DNA from: Pseudomonadota bacterium
GTDB lineage: Bacteria > Pseudomonadota > Alphaproteobacteria > G022571365
Direction of reading: 5' to 3'
NCBI GenBank assembly: GCA_022571365.1
Contig: JACZXZ010000005.1
Location: forward strand, 1-64,000
Length of the DNA: 64,000 nucleotides
Part shown: piece by piece, positions 42,767 through 52,282 of the stretch
Numbering within the stretch: position 1 is the first letter of the stretch
How the letters are laid out: every line of letters starts with the position of its first letter
Notes under the pieces: model-generated
The model's input: only the letters and a program-made list of their open reading frames with translations
Databases searched by the model: none
Told to the model about the DNA's origin: nothing
Program-made: the position numbers and the translations under genes

Positions 42767-44391
42767 CGGCCACGCCCCTGTTGCAGGTCCGCGACCTCGC
42801 CGTCTCCTTCGACCTGCCGGAGGGCGAGGTCAAGGCGGTCCGGGGCATCTCCTTCGACATCGCCAAGGGCGAGACGCTGGGGCTCGTCGGCGAGAGCGGC
42901 TCCGGCAAGACGGTGACGGCGCTGTCCATTTTGCAACTCCTTCCCTATCCCCTGGCCCGTCACCCGGGCGGCAGCATCCTTTTCCATGGCCAGGAAATAA
43001 TCGGGGCGAGTGAAGAGGTCCTGCGTCGCATCCGCGGGGACCGTATCGCCATGATCTTCCAGGAGCCGATCACCTCGTTGAACCCGGTGCACACGATAGA
43101 GAAGCAGGTCAACGAAACCCTGATCGTGCATAAGGGCCTGGTCCCTAAGGCGGCGCGCAAGCGCACCCTTGAGCTGTTGCGCCTGGTTGGCCTCGACGAT
43201 GCCGAGCAGCGGCTCGGCGCCTTTCCCCACGAACTCTCGGGCGGCCAGCGCCAGCGGGTGATGATCGCCATGGCGCTCGCCAATGACCCCGACTTGCTTA
43301 TCGCCGACGAGCCCACCACCGCCGTCGACGTCACCATCCAGGCCCAGATCCTCGAGCTCTTGAAGGAGCTTCGGGCCAAGCTCGGCATGGCGCTGCTCTT
43401 GATCACCCACGACCTGCGCATCGTCCGCAAGATGGCCGACCGGATGTGCGTGATGAAGGACGGCGAGATCGTCGAATCGGGCCCCACGGAGGCGGTCTTC
43501 GGGCGGCCCCAGCACCCGTACACCAGGCATCTGTTTGCGGCCGAACCGAAGGGCCGCCCGGCGTCGCCGGAGGCCGACGCGCCGGTGGTCATGTCGACGC
43601 GGGACTTCAAGATTTGGTTCCCCATCAAGGCCGGCTTGCTGAGGCGCACGGTCGGCCATGTGCGCGCGGTGGACGGCGTCACCCTTACCGTGCGCGAAGG
43701 CCAGACCGTGGGTGTCGTGGGCGAGAGCGGCTCAGGCAAGACGAGCCTTGCCCTCGGCCTGTTGCGGTTGATCTCGAGCCGGGGACCGATCGTGCTCGAG
43801 GGAAGGGATATCCAAGGGTGGCGTTCGCGGCAGCTCCGGCCGCTCAGGCGCGAGATGCAAATCGTCTTCCAGGATCCTTTCGGATCTCTGAGCCCGCGGC
43901 TCTCGGTCGGTGAGATCGTCGGCGAGGGCCTCAAGGTTCACCGGATCGGCGACGCCGGGGAGCGGGAAGCCCTGATCGTCTCCGCCCTCGAGGAGGTCGG
44001 CCTCGACCCCGAGACCCGGCACCGCTACCCCCACGAGTTCTCCGGCGGCCAGCGCCAACGCATCGCCATCGCCCGGGCGATGGTGCTGAAGCCCCGCTTC
44101 GTGGTGCTGGATGAGCCGACCTCGGCGCTCGACATGTCGGTCCAGGCCCAGATCATCGACCTGTTGCGCGCGTTGCAGGCCCGTCACAAACTCGCCTATC
44201 TGTTCATCAGCCACGACCTGAAGGTGGTGCGGGCGCTGGCCGATGAGATCATCGTCATCCGCGCCGGACGGGTGGTCGAGCACGGCCCGGCCGAGGCCAT
44301 CTTCGAGAACCCGAAGGATCCCTATACCCAGGCCCTGATGGCCGCCGCCTTCGAATTGGAGGCGGTGGAGACCGGCGCGGTGAGCATCTAG
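42763..44391 (+). CDS. yejF: Peptide ABC transporter dual ATPase, YejF-like
   Basis: A 542-residue protein with two complete ABC domains in tandem (about 5-260 and 285-535). Domain 1 has GLVGESGSGKTVTALSIL, LSGGQRQRVMIAMAL and DLLIADEPTTAVDV; domain 2 has GVVGESGSGKTSLALGLL, FSGGQRQRIAIARAM and FVVLDEPTSALDM. Each ends with the oligopeptide-transporter tail (HPYTRHLFAAEP and DPYTQALMAAAF). It energises YejABE. All four transporter genes are in one tight operon, which continues into the next gene. Confidence 0.95.
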   Translation: MTATPLLQVRDLAVSFDLPEGEVKAVRGISFDIAKGETLGLVGESGSGKTVTALSILQLLPYPLARHPGGSILFHGQEIIGASEEVLRRIRGDRIAMIFQEPITSLNPVHTIEKQVNETLIVHKGLVPKAARKRTLELLRLVGLDDAEQRLGAFPHELSGGQRQRVMIAMALANDPDLLIADEPTTAVDVTIQAQILELLKELRAKLGMALLLITHDLRIVRKMADRMCVMKDGEIVESGPTEAVFGRPQHPYTRHLFAAEPKGRPASPEADAPVVMSTRDFKIWFPIKAGLLRRTVGHVRAVDGVTLTVREGQTVGVVGESGSGKTSLALGLLRLISSRGPIVLEGRDIQGWRSRQLRPLRREMQIVFQDPFGSLSPRLSVGEIVGEGLKVHRIGDAGEREALIVSALEEVGLDPETRHRYPHEFSGGQRQRIAIARAMVLKPRFVVLDEPTSALDMSVQAQIIDLLRALQARHKLAYLFISHDLKVVRALADEIIVIRAGRVVEHGPAEAIFENPKDPYTQALMAAAFELEAVETGAVSI

Positions 44392-44393
44392 CC

Positions 44394-45338
44394 TTGGCCA
44401 TTCTGTTCAAGAGCGCGTGGGACGACGCGGGCGAATGGACCCGGTGCATCCAGGCCGAGGAGCCCGAGCTCGAGGTCCGGGTGTGGCCCGAGGTGGGCGA
44501 GGCCGCCGACATCGAGTTCGCCCTGGTGTGGGAGCCCCCGCCCGGCGATCTCAAACGCTATCCCAATTTGAAGGCGATCTTCTCGCTGGCCGCCGGTGTC
44601 GACCACATCCTGGGGGACCCGGAGCTGCCCGAAGGCGTGCCGATCGTGCGCATGGTCGATCAAAGCCTCACCGCCCAGATGAGCGAGTACGCGATCTATC
44701 ACGTGCTGCGCTATCACCGGAACATGCACCTCTACGAGAGCTTCCAGCGCGAACGGCGGTGGGAGCAGCTGCCCCTCCACAGGGCCCAGGATCGCCGGGT
44801 CGGCATGCTTGGCATCGGCGTCCTCGGGCAGGATGCGGGGCGCAAGCTCCAGGCCCTCGGCTTTGACGTGCTGGGCTGGCGCCGCGCGGCGCGGCCGATC
44901 GACGGAATCGAGACCTTTCACGGTCCCGACGGCCTCACGCCGTTTCTCAATCGGACCGATATCCTGATCTGCCTGCTGCCGCTGACCCCCGCCACCAGGG
45001 GTATCCTCAATGCCGGGACTTTCGCCGCCCTGCCCGAGGGGGCCTTCGTCATCAACATGGCCCGCGGCGGCCACCTGGTCGAGGAAGACCTGATCGGGGC
45101 GCTGGGCTCGGGCCAGCCGGGCTCAGGACACCTCGCCGGCGCCACCCTGGACGTGTTCCGCGAGGAGCCGCTGCCCCCGGATCATCCGTTCTGGCGCCAC
45201 CCCAAGATCACGGTGACGCCCCATATCGCATCGTTGACCGACGCGCGCTCCGGGGCCCAGGACATCATCGACAACATTCGCCGCCTGCGCGCCGGCACGC
45301 CGGTCCGGAACCTGGTCGATCCTGAGATCGGCTACTAG
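44394..45338 (+). CDS. 2-hydroxyacid dehydrogenase (glyoxylate/hydroxypyruvate reductase A-like)
   Basis: A 314-residue D-2-hydroxyacid dehydrogenase of the GhrA type. The NAD(P) fold shows VGMLGIGVLGQDAGRKLQAL, and the catalytic triad is in FVINMARGGHLVEEDL (Arg), LDVFREEPLP (Glu) and VTPHIASLTD (His). WRRAARP after the second strand suggests NADPH preference. It starts with TTG two bases after yejF, so it may be co-transcribed with the peptide importer; a functional link is not obvious. Confidence 0.88.
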   Translation: MAILFKSAWDDAGEWTRCIQAEEPELEVRVWPEVGEAADIEFALVWEPPPGDLKRYPNLKAIFSLAAGVDHILGDPELPEGVPIVRMVDQSLTAQMSEYAIYHVLRYHRNMHLYESFQRERRWEQLPLHRAQDRRVGMLGIGVLGQDAGRKLQALGFDVLGWRRAARPIDGIETFHGPDGLTPFLNRTDILICLLPLTPATRGILNAGTFAALPEGAFVINMARGGHLVEEDLIGALGSGQPGSGHLAGATLDVFREEPLPPDHPFWRHPKITVTPHIASLTDARSGAQDIIDNIRRLRAGTPVRNLVDPEIGY

Positions 45339-45445
45339 TCCCAGGCAAATCCGCGAATCACAGCCACCCGGATCCTCCCCATCAAGGAGGGCTGAAGCCA
45401 TCGAGATCGCCTTGGAATCCTCCTCTCGAGGGGGGGGAATCGGCG

Positions 45446-45511
45446 GCGGACGCCCCGCCGCTGGCTATCGCACCGTTTGCGGATGCTCCGCCGCTGGCTT
45501 TCGCGCCGTTT
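45446..45511. repeat. Two tandem 33-bp units
   Basis: The unit is 33 bases, at 45446-45478 and 45479-45511, with four differences. Read in frame each encodes ADAPPLA-(I/F)-APF, and three of the four differences are synonymous, which suggests the repeat is or was translated. It is preceded by a run of eight G residues (45430-45437). It precedes the unknown gene at 45591. Confidence 0.6.
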
Positions 45512-45590
45512 ATGGTCTATCCACCCCTCGCGGCGGCGCTTTTGCCGCCCGTGCCGGCACCGGCCGGCGGGGTCGATGAGGGCACGAGAG

Positions 45591-46421
45591 ATGGAGCCGG
45601 AAAGCCAGAGCGATCGGCTTGCCTTCGCCAAATCCTACCCCTTCGCGCTTCCGCGGCGGTCCTACATTTACGTGAACGGCGCCCATTACGAGCTCGAGGA
45701 CCACGGGCCGTGCCCCCTGCGCGCGGGCCGGATCCGCGTCGCGGGCAGGTTGGTTCCGACCGCCGATCACCTCGCGCGCCTGGGCGTGGAGGCGGGCCCG
45801 GGGCTCGAGGGGAGGGTGCCGGTCATCGCCTGCGGCGCCAACCAGTCGCCCGCGCATTTGAAACGCAAGTTCGGCAGGCTCCCCGGGGATACGGTGATCC
45901 CGGTCTCGCGGGCGTCGCTCGACGATTTCGACGTGGTCTATTCCTGCCACATCACCCGCTACGGCAGCATCCCGGCGATGCTCCAGCACGTGCCGGAAAC
46001 CCGGGTCGCGCTCGCGGTGAACTGGCTTACCCCGGCCCAGCTCGCGCGCATGCACCCGACGGAGGTGGCCGGATCGAGCTATGCCTACGCCCGGCTCAAG
46101 GGCATTCGCCTGGCGCTTGATGGCGGGAGGAAGCTAGTTGCGGCCTTCGCCTATGTCGGGCTTTGCGGTTGCTTTGCCCACGACGGTGCCGCCATAGGCC
46201 TGGCCGCCGTTGCCGCCGATCACCGTCAACTCAAGGCCATGAGCCAGGTCCAGGTCCAGAGGCTGGCCCGCGACCGCGCCGCGCCGGGCATTGCGCTCGA
46301 CGATTTCATCCAGGGGAACATCGCCGCTCCGGGCCTGCGCGCCGAGCGCATGGCGCGGCTCGAGGCCGGCGCCCTGCCCTTCGCCTGGCCTCATATGGAG
46401 GTGCTGGAGACCTCGATATAG
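45591..46421 (+). CDS. Conserved protein of unknown function
   Basis: A 276-residue protein, soluble by composition. RSYIYVNGAHYELEDHGPCP opens it; RVPVIACGANQSPAHLKRKF faintly resembles the start of gamma-glutamyl-cyclotransferase-like folds (YGSN-type loop), followed by VVYSCHITRYGSIPAML and LTPAQLARMHPTE. The C-terminus has AYVGLCGCFAHDG, Cys-rich. I do not recognise a family with known function and give none. The frame is open further upstream; ATG 45591 follows a GAGGG at reasonable distance. It is a single gene between the dehydrogenase and the bicupin genes. Confidence 0.75.
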   Translation: MEPESQSDRLAFAKSYPFALPRRSYIYVNGAHYELEDHGPCPLRAGRIRVAGRLVPTADHLARLGVEAGPGLEGRVPVIACGANQSPAHLKRKFGRLPGDTVIPVSRASLDDFDVVYSCHITRYGSIPAMLQHVPETRVALAVNWLTPAQLARMHPTEVAGSSYAYARLKGIRLALDGGRKLVAAFAYVGLCGCFAHDGAAIGLAAVAADHRQLKAMSQVQVQRLARDRAAPGIALDDFIQGNIAAPGLRAERMARLEAGALPFAWPHMEVLETSI

Positions 46422-46522
46422 GCCGCGGCCCGCCGTCAAGGGCCATGGAAACAGCGCCATGTTCCATGTGAGGGCATCCGGAAGGCGTCGGCTATACTGG
46501 ACGCCCTCGAGGGAGCATCGAC

Positions 46523-47197
46523 ATGGCCAGCGAAAGACTTAACGCCGATTTTACCCGGCTGGTGATTGTCCATACTGCCCATATGGAATGGCAGCCGAGC
46601 CCGAGTCCGAGCGTTTGGCGCAAACGGCTGGATCTGGCCGGCGCGTCAGAGGCCAGCCCCGTCACCTCGGTCGTGCGCTATGGCGCGAACAGCGTCTTTC
46701 CGCCACACCCGCACCCGGATGGGGAAGAAATCCTGGTGCTTGAGGGGGTATTCTCCGACGGACATGGCGATTACCCGGCCGGGACCTACCTCCTGAATCC
46801 GGAGGGTTTCAGCCACGCGCCGTTCTCCAAGGATGGCTGCGTCCTGTTCGTCAAGCTAAGACAATATCCCGGCCGCGACCGCAAGCAGATCATCGTCGAC
46901 ACAGCTAATGCCGAGTGGCAGCCGCGCCCGACGCCCGGCATCACGGTCCTGCCCCTTTACCAGGAGGAGGGTTACCCGGAGGCGATGCGTCTGGTCCGTT
47001 TCGCCCCTGGCGCCAACGTCCCGGAACACGAACATCGGGGCGGTGGGGAACTGCTCGTGCTCGACGGCGGGATCGAGGATGAGCACGGCAGATACGAGGT
47101 CGGCAGTTGGGTCCGCTATCCCGTTGGCAGCCGCCATGCCGTGTATTCGGAAAAGGGCTGCACCCTCTACCTCAAGACTGGACATCTGGCTAAATGA
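46523..47197 (+). CDS. ChrR-type double-cupin protein
   Basis: A 224-residue protein made of two homologous cupin domains (about 1-110 and 115-222). Each has the ChrR pattern: VFPPHPHPDGEEILVLEGVFSD is split here across metal ligands, and the second copy reads VPEHEHRGGGELLVLDGGI with a following DEHGRYEVGSWVRYP. The C-terminal cupin of the anti-sigma factor ChrR is the closest known fold, but the N-terminal zinc anti-sigma domain is missing and no ECF sigma gene is adjacent. A metal-binding or oxidative-stress role is likely; the reaction is unknown. Confidence 0.85.
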   Translation: MASERLNADFTRLVIVHTAHMEWQPSPSPSVWRKRLDLAGASEASPVTSVVRYGANSVFPPHPHPDGEEILVLEGVFSDGHGDYPAGTYLLNPEGFSHAPFSKDGCVLFVKLRQYPGRDRKQIIVDTANAEWQPRPTPGITVLPLYQEEGYPEAMRLVRFAPGANVPEHEHRGGGELLVLDGGIEDEHGRYEVGSWVRYPVGSRHAVYSEKGCTLYLKTGHLAK

Positions 47198-47267
47198 CCC
47201 CGAGTCCCGTTCGGGCGCTGGTTACGATTAGGTTGCGAGTGGAGGGATGGACGCACGGGAGGCCATC

Positions 47268-47330
47268 ATGTCATTCCAGAGGAAGGTGGCCCTCATGACT
47301 GGCGGCGGCGTCGCCTGCGCGGCGGCGGCG
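47268..47330 (+). pseudogene. Remnant of a short-chain dehydrogenase gene
   Basis: An ATG at 47268 preceded by a good ribosome-binding site (GGGAGG) encodes MSFQRKVALMTGGG, the standard start of an SDR enzyme. The glycine-rich loop is then broken (VACAAAARDTRSAIE), the rest of the enzyme is missing, and the DNA runs into the 3' end of the opposite ubiA gene. It looks like the 5' stub of a deleted gene. Confidence 0.6.
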
Positions 47331-47434
47331 CGCGATACGCGGAGCGCCATCGAGAACTCGGGCCGGACCCCAAAGCCGACAGCCTCGACCACGGCCCTCA
47401 CGCCGCTGCCTTGTCGCTATGCCGCGTCACCGTC

Positions 47435-48388
47435 TCACGCCGCCCACTGCCCGGCCCCGATGCCGGCCAGCAGAATCCAGCCGATGAGGCGGTTTGATTT
47501 GAATTTGGCGAGGCAGTCGGCGGGATCGTCCAGCTCGACCCGCGCCACCTGCCAGAGGAGCTGGCCCGCGCCGAGGCCGAGGGCGAGATAGAACGGCCAG
47601 GCGAGCCCCGCGAGCGCGCCGGCGAGCGCGATCGCCGCCGCCGCCGCCGCGTAGAAGCCCGAGACCCAGAGCTTGGAAGCCTCGCCGAACTTGAGCGCCG
47701 TCGATTTGATCCCGATGAAGGCGTCGTCCTCCTTGTCCTGGTGGGCGTAGATGGTGTCGTAGCCGAGCGTCCAGAGGACGCCGCCCAGGTAAAGCGCGAG
47801 CGGCGCCGGCGCCAGCGACCCGGCGACCGCGGCCCAGCCCATGAGCGCTCCCCAGTTGAAGGTGAGCCCGAGGAAGAGCTGGGGCCAGTAGGTAAACCGC
47901 TTCATAAAAGGATAGGTGAACACCAGCACCAGCGACGCGACGCCGAGCCAGACCGTGAACCGGTTGAACGAGAGCAGGATGGCGAGGCCGATGAGAAGCT
48001 GGAGGGCGAGGAAGGCGAAGGCCCGGGGCACGCTCACCGCGCCCGACGGGATCGGGCGGGTCCGGGTGCGTTCGACCCGGGCGTCGAACTCGCGGTCGGT
48101 GATGTCGTTCCAGGTGCAGCCCGCCCCGCGCATGACCACCGCGCCGACCGTGAACAGGGCGATCAGACGAAGCTCGGGCCAGGGCGAGGCCGTCAATCCC
48201 TGGGCCAGCGCAAGCGACCACCAGCACGGAAACAACAACAGCCAGCTGCCGATCGGGCGGTCGAGCCGCATCAGCTTGAGATAGGGCCGCGCCGGCCCCG
48301 GCGCATAGCGGTCGATCCAGCCGCTGGGGGGAACCTCGGCGGCCGAGCTATCGGTCTTTGGCGTATCGGTCTTGGACATGTTGGTCAT
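47435..48388 (-). CDS. ubiA: 4-hydroxybenzoate polyprenyltransferase UbiA
   Basis: Integral membrane enzyme attaching the polyprenyl chain to 4-hydroxybenzoate in ubiquinone synthesis. The two Asp-rich motifs that bind prenyl diphosphate via Mg are NDITDREFDARVERTRTRP and DTIYAHQDKEDD. LMRLDRPIGSWLLLFPCWWS is the family start, and about eight hydrophobic segments follow. Length 317. The start ATG 48388 or 48379 (MSKTD). Divergent from rsmE. Confidence 0.95.
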   Translation of the reverse strand: MTNMSKTDTPKTDSSAAEVPPSGWIDRYAPGPARPYLKLMRLDRPIGSWLLLFPCWWSLALAQGLTASPWPELRLIALFTVGAVVMRGAGCTWNDITDREFDARVERTRTRPIPSGAVSVPRAFAFLALQLLIGLAILLSFNRFTVWLGVASLVLVFTYPFMKRFTYWPQLFLGLTFNWGALMGWAAVAGSLAPAPLALYLGGVLWTLGYDTIYAHQDKEDDAFIGIKSTALKFGEASKLWVSGFYAAAAAAIALAGALAGLAWPFYLALGLGAGQLLWQVARVELDDPADCLAKFKSNRLIGWILLAGIGAGQWAA

Positions 48389-48513
48389 GTCGATGGCGGC
48401 AGGCGTGTGCCTCGGGGCGCGGTCCGTGGTGTAAAGAGCGGTGTCGTGGTGTTATTTTGCCCGATGCGGACCCGGTTGGCGAGGGCCGCAGCGCGAGCCA
48501 CGGGCAGGTGAGG

Positions 48514-49266
48514 ATGGGAGGCGAACGGACCAAGGTTAGGCTCTACGTCTCGGCCGAGCTGGATCGGGGGTGCACCGTCGGGCTCACCCCCACCCAGGCC
48601 CATTACCTCAAGCACGTCTTGAGGCTCGAGGCCGGCGATAGTTTGAGCCTGTTCAACGGCCGCGACGGCGAATGGACGGTGCTGATCGACGGCCTGGGCA
48701 AGGGCTGGGGCTCGCTCTCGGTCCAGGAGCGGCGGCGCGGCCAGGAGGCGGAACCGGACTTGTGGCTGGTGTTCGCGCCGATCAAACGCACCCGCATCGA
48801 TTTCCTCGCCCAGAAGGCGACCGAGCTTGGCGTCTCTGCCCTGTGGCCGGTGTTCACGCGCCACACGGTGGTCTCGCGGGTCAACACGGAGCGCCTGCGG
48901 GCCAACGCCGTCGAGGCCGCGGAGCAGTCCGGGCGGCTCACCGTGCCGACCGTGTTCGAGCCGGCGACGCTCGATGAGGTGCTGGCGCAGTGGCCGGCCG
49001 AGCGGCGCCTGGCATTGTGCGACAACTCGGGCGGCGGCGCGCCGATCGCCGACGCCCTGGCCCAGGCCTCGGAGGGACCGTGGGCGCTCCTGGTCGGGCC
49101 CGAGGGCGGGATCGCCGGATCGGAGCTTGACGCGCTTCGAAAACTGCCGTTTGTTACCGTCGTTGGGCTCGGGCCCCGCGTGCTCAGGGCCGATACCGCG
49201 GCGCTGGCGGCGCTTGCCTGCTGGCAGGCGCTGGTCGGTGATTGGCGCCGGCCGCGAGCCTGTTGA
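48514..49266 (+). CDS. rsmE: 16S rRNA (uracil(1498)-N(3))-methyltransferase RsmE
   Basis: A 250-residue SPOUT methyltransferase modifying U1498 of 16S rRNA. The N-terminal PUA-like domain has HYLKHVLRLEAGDSLSLFNG. The SPOUT knot shows FLAQKATELGVSALWPVF, ANAVEAAEQSGRLTVPTV, LLVGPEGGIAGSELDAL and LGPRVLRADTAALAAL, the full family signature. ATG 48514 is chosen; the frame is open upstream, antisense to ubiA. Followed closely by gshA, also on the plus strand. Confidence 0.93.
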   Translation: MGGERTKVRLYVSAELDRGCTVGLTPTQAHYLKHVLRLEAGDSLSLFNGRDGEWTVLIDGLGKGWGSLSVQERRRGQEAEPDLWLVFAPIKRTRIDFLAQKATELGVSALWPVFTRHTVVSRVNTERLRANAVEAAEQSGRLTVPTVFEPATLDEVLAQWPAERRLALCDNSGGGAPIADALAQASEGPWALLVGPEGGIAGSELDALRKLPFVTVVGLGPRVLRADTAALAALACWQALVGDWRRPRAC

Positions 49267-49308
49267 TCCCCTTGCCTCGATCCCTATTGCGGGCTTATCC
49301 CGATATTC

Positions 49309-50673
49309 ATGTCGCCTTCCTCCCCATCCCACGGTGCCCCCGTCACCGACAAGAGTCAGCTTGTCGAGTACGTGGTCCAGGGCTGCAAGCCTCCGGAGGC
49401 TTGGCGGATCGGCACCGAGCACGAGAAGTTCGCCTACCGGCTCGACGATCTGAGGCCGCTCCCCTATGACGGGCCGGTGAGCATCCGGGCCGTGCTCGAA
49501 GGACTCACGAGATTCGACTGGGAGCCGGTGCTCGAGGACGGCAATCTCATTGCGCTCACCAAGGGCGGCTGCACCGTCACCCTGGAGCCGGGCGGTCAGA
49601 TCGAGCTCTCGGGCGACAAGGTTGAGACCCTGCACCAGACCTGTGAGGAGGTTCGACAGCATCTGAGCGAGGTCAGGGAGGTGGCGGGAGAGCTGGGCGT
49701 CGGCCTTCTCGGCCTCGGCTTCAATCCCAAATGGCGGCGCGAGGACATGCCCTGGATGCCGAAGGGTCGCTACCGGATCATGCGCGCCTACATGGCGAAG
49801 AAGGGCGAGCTCGGCCACGACATGATGCTCAGGACCTGCGCGGTGCAGGTCAACCTGGACTTCGCTTCGGAGTCGGACATGGTGAAGAAGTTCCGGGTCG
49901 GCCTGGCGCTGCAGCCGGTGGTGACGGCGCTGTTCGCCAACTCGCCGTTTGTCGGCGGCCGGGCAGGCGCATGTCTGAGCCACCGCAGCCATGTCTGGGC
50001 CGACACCGATCCGGACCGCTGCGGCATCCTGCCCTTCGTGTTCGAGGACGGCTTCGGCTTCGAGCGCTACGTCGATTACGCGCTCGACGTGCCCATGTAT
50101 TTCGTCTCCCGCGACGGCCGCTACATCGACGCGAGCGGCCAGTCCTTCCGCGACTTCCTGGCCGGACGCCTGCCGGCGCTCGAGGGCGAGCTTCCGACCC
50201 TGGGCGACTGGTCGGATCATCTGACGACCCTGTTCCCCGAAGTGCGCATGAAGCAGTTTCTCGAAATGCGCGGGGCCGACGGCGGGCCGCAGCGGCGGCT
50301 GTGCGCCCTGCCGGCGCTGTGGGTGGGATTGCTCTATGACGACACGGCCCTCGATGCGGCCTGGGACCTGGTGAAGGACTGGACCGCGGAGGACCGCGCC
50401 ATGCTGCGCCGGGAGGTGCCGCGGCGCGCGCTCAAGACACCGTTCAGGGGCCGCGAGCTCCGCGCGCTTGCCCTCGAGGTGTTGACCATCGCCCGCGCCG
50501 GACTCGCCCGCCGCCGCCGGATCGACGACTCGGGCCGAGACGAGGCCTATTTCCTGGACACGCTCACCGATATCGCCGCCTCGGGCCGCACCCTCGCCGA
50601 GGAGCTGCTCGAGGCCTACGAGAGCCGCTGGAAGGGGTCCGTCGACCCGCTGTTCGAAGAGTACGCGTATTGA
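49309..50673 (+). CDS. gshA: Glutamate-cysteine ligase GshA (plant/alphaproteobacterial type)
   Basis: First enzyme of glutathione synthesis. The 454-residue chain fits the GCS2/plant-type class: [82 protein letters not shown] and [16 protein letters not shown] (active-site Arg/Glu regions). Alphaproteobacterial and plant enzymes share this form, which is unrelated in length to E. coli GshA. Located 42 bases after rsmE, the common alphaproteobacterial neighbour pair. Confidence 0.94.
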   Translation: MSPSSPSHGAPVTDKSQLVEYVVQGCKPPEAWRIGTEHEKFAYRLDDLRPLPYDGPVSIRAVLEGLTRFDWEPVLEDGNLIALTKGGCTVTLEPGGQIELSGDKVETLHQTCEEVRQHLSEVREVAGELGVGLLGLGFNPKWRREDMPWMPKGRYRIMRAYMAKKGELGHDMMLRTCAVQVNLDFASESDMVKKFRVGLALQPVVTALFANSPFVGGRAGACLSHRSHVWADTDPDRCGILPFVFEDGFGFERYVDYALDVPMYFVSRDGRYIDASGQSFRDFLAGRLPALEGELPTLGDWSDHLTTLFPEVRMKQFLEMRGADGGPQRRLCALPALWVGLLYDDTALDAAWDLVKDWTAEDRAMLRREVPRRALKTPFRGRELRALALEVLTIARAGLARRRRIDDSGRDEAYFLDTLTDIAASGRTLAEELLEAYESRWKGSVDPLFEEYAY

Positions 50674-50848
50674 GGGGCAACGACGGCGGCCCGGGACTCG
50701 GGTGCCTCGCTCATCGCCTCCTCGACTCAAGCCGGAAGCAGCGCGCCCCTCGTTCGGCCGCGAACCGCGAGGGCCACGGATGCAAGCTGGTTATTCTAGC
50801 TATTGTTCGACCTATTGTTCGACCCCGGCGGTCAAGGGAGTCAACGCC

Positions 50849-52282
50849 TCACGCCGCCGTCCCGCCGACGGTGAGGCGGTCGATGAGGAGCGTCGGCTGG
50901 CCGACGCCCACCGGCACGGCCTGGCCCTCCTTGCCGCAGGTCCCGATGCCCGGGTCGAGGGCCATGTCGGTGCCGACCATGGAGATATTGGCGAGCACGT
51001 CCGGGCCGTTGCCGATGAGGCTCGCGCCCTTGACCGCCGGGCCCACCTTGCCGTCCTCGATAAGGTAGGCCTCGGAGGCGGAGAACACGAACTTGCCGCT
51101 GGTGATGTCGACCTGGCCGCCGCTGAAATTCACCGCATAGAGGCCCTTTTTGACGGCTTGGATGATCTCCTCCGGGGCGCACGAGCCCGCCAGCATGTAG
51201 GTGTTGGTCATGCGCGGTATGGGGGGATGGGCGAAGCTCTGGCGGCGGCCGTTGCCGGTCGGCTCCATGCCCATGAGACGAGCGTTCATGCGGTCCTGCA
51301 TGTGGCCTGTCAAGACGCCGTCCTCGATCAGCACGGTGCGCTCGGTGGGCGTGCCCTCGTCATCGACGGTGAGCGAGCCGCGGCAGCCCTCCAAGGTGCC
51401 GTCGTCGACCACGGTGACGCCCTTGATGGCGATGCGCGTGCCCATGAGTCCGGTAAAGGCCGAGGTCTTCTTGCGGTTGAAGTCGCCTTCCAGCCCGTGG
51501 CCGACGGCCTCATGCAGAAGCACGCCGGGCCAGCCGGAGCCCAGCACCACCGGCATCTCGCCCGCCGGCGCCGGGACCGCGCCGAGGTTGACCAGCGCCT
51601 GGCGCAGGGCCTCGTCGACCTGGGCCTTCCAGTTGGTCTCCTTGATCCAGGTCTCGTAGCCCGCGCGCCCGCCGACGCCGTGGCTGCCGACCTCCATGCG
51701 GTCGCCGTCGCCGACCACGACGGTCACATTGAGGCGCACCAGCGGACGGATGTCGCCGACCCGCATCCCGTCGGCGCGCAGGATCTGGATCGCCTGCCAT
51801 TCCCCGGCGAGGGTGGCCGTCACCTGGCGCACCCGCGGATCCTTGGCCCTGGCATAGGCGTCGATCTCGGCGAGCAGCTTTATCTTGGCGTCGAAGCCGA
51901 CCTGGCCCAGGGGGTTGAGGTCGGTATAGAGGCTGCGGTTGGTGCCGATCGGACCCACCGCCATGGTGCCGGCGTGGCCGGCTCTGACCGCCTTCACGGT
52001 GTCGGCGGCGCGGCGGATCGCCGCCTCGGAAAGCCCGCTGGCGTGGGCGTAGCCGGTGGCCTCGCCCGAGACGGCCCTCAAGCCGAAGCCCTGGGTCTGA
52101 TCGAAGCCGGCGCTTTTGAGCCGGCCGTCGTCGAAGGCCAGGGCCTCCGACTGGCGGTATTCGAGGAAGAGCTCGCCGTCGTCCGAGCCCTTTAGCGCAT
52201 CGCTAACGATGGCCTGGATGCGGCCGAGGTCGAGGCCGGTGCGGGTGAAAAACAGGTCGTCGGTGGCTGCCAGCTCGGCCAT
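50849..52282 (-). CDS. tldD: Metalloprotease TldD
   Basis: A 477-residue zinc peptidase that works as a TldD/TldE heterodimer (CcdA antitoxin degradation and microcin B17 maturation in E. coli). The metal site is HEAVGHGLEGDFNRKKTSAF, with the HExxxH histidines, and the family blocks GRGRQSFAHPPIPRMTNTY-like NGRRQSFAHPPIPRMTNTY and TCGKEGQAVPVGVGQPTLLI are intact. tldE is not in the window. It is divergent from coxB, the usual alphaproteobacterial neighbour. Confidence 0.93.
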   Translation of the reverse strand: MAELAATDDLFFTRTGLDLGRIQAIVSDALKGSDDGELFLEYRQSEALAFDDGRLKSAGFDQTQGFGLRAVSGEATGYAHASGLSEAAIRRAADTVKAVRAGHAGTMAVGPIGTNRSLYTDLNPLGQVGFDAKIKLLAEIDAYARAKDPRVRQVTATLAGEWQAIQILRADGMRVGDIRPLVRLNVTVVVGDGDRMEVGSHGVGGRAGYETWIKETNWKAQVDEALRQALVNLGAVPAPAGEMPVVLGSGWPGVLLHEAVGHGLEGDFNRKKTSAFTGLMGTRIAIKGVTVVDDGTLEGCRGSLTVDDEGTPTERTVLIEDGVLTGHMQDRMNARLMGMEPTGNGRRQSFAHPPIPRMTNTYMLAGSCAPEEIIQAVKKGLYAVNFSGGQVDITSGKFVFSASEAYLIEDGKVGPAVKGASLIGNGPDVLANISMVGTDMALDPGIGTCGKEGQAVPVGVGQPTLLIDRLTVGGTAA

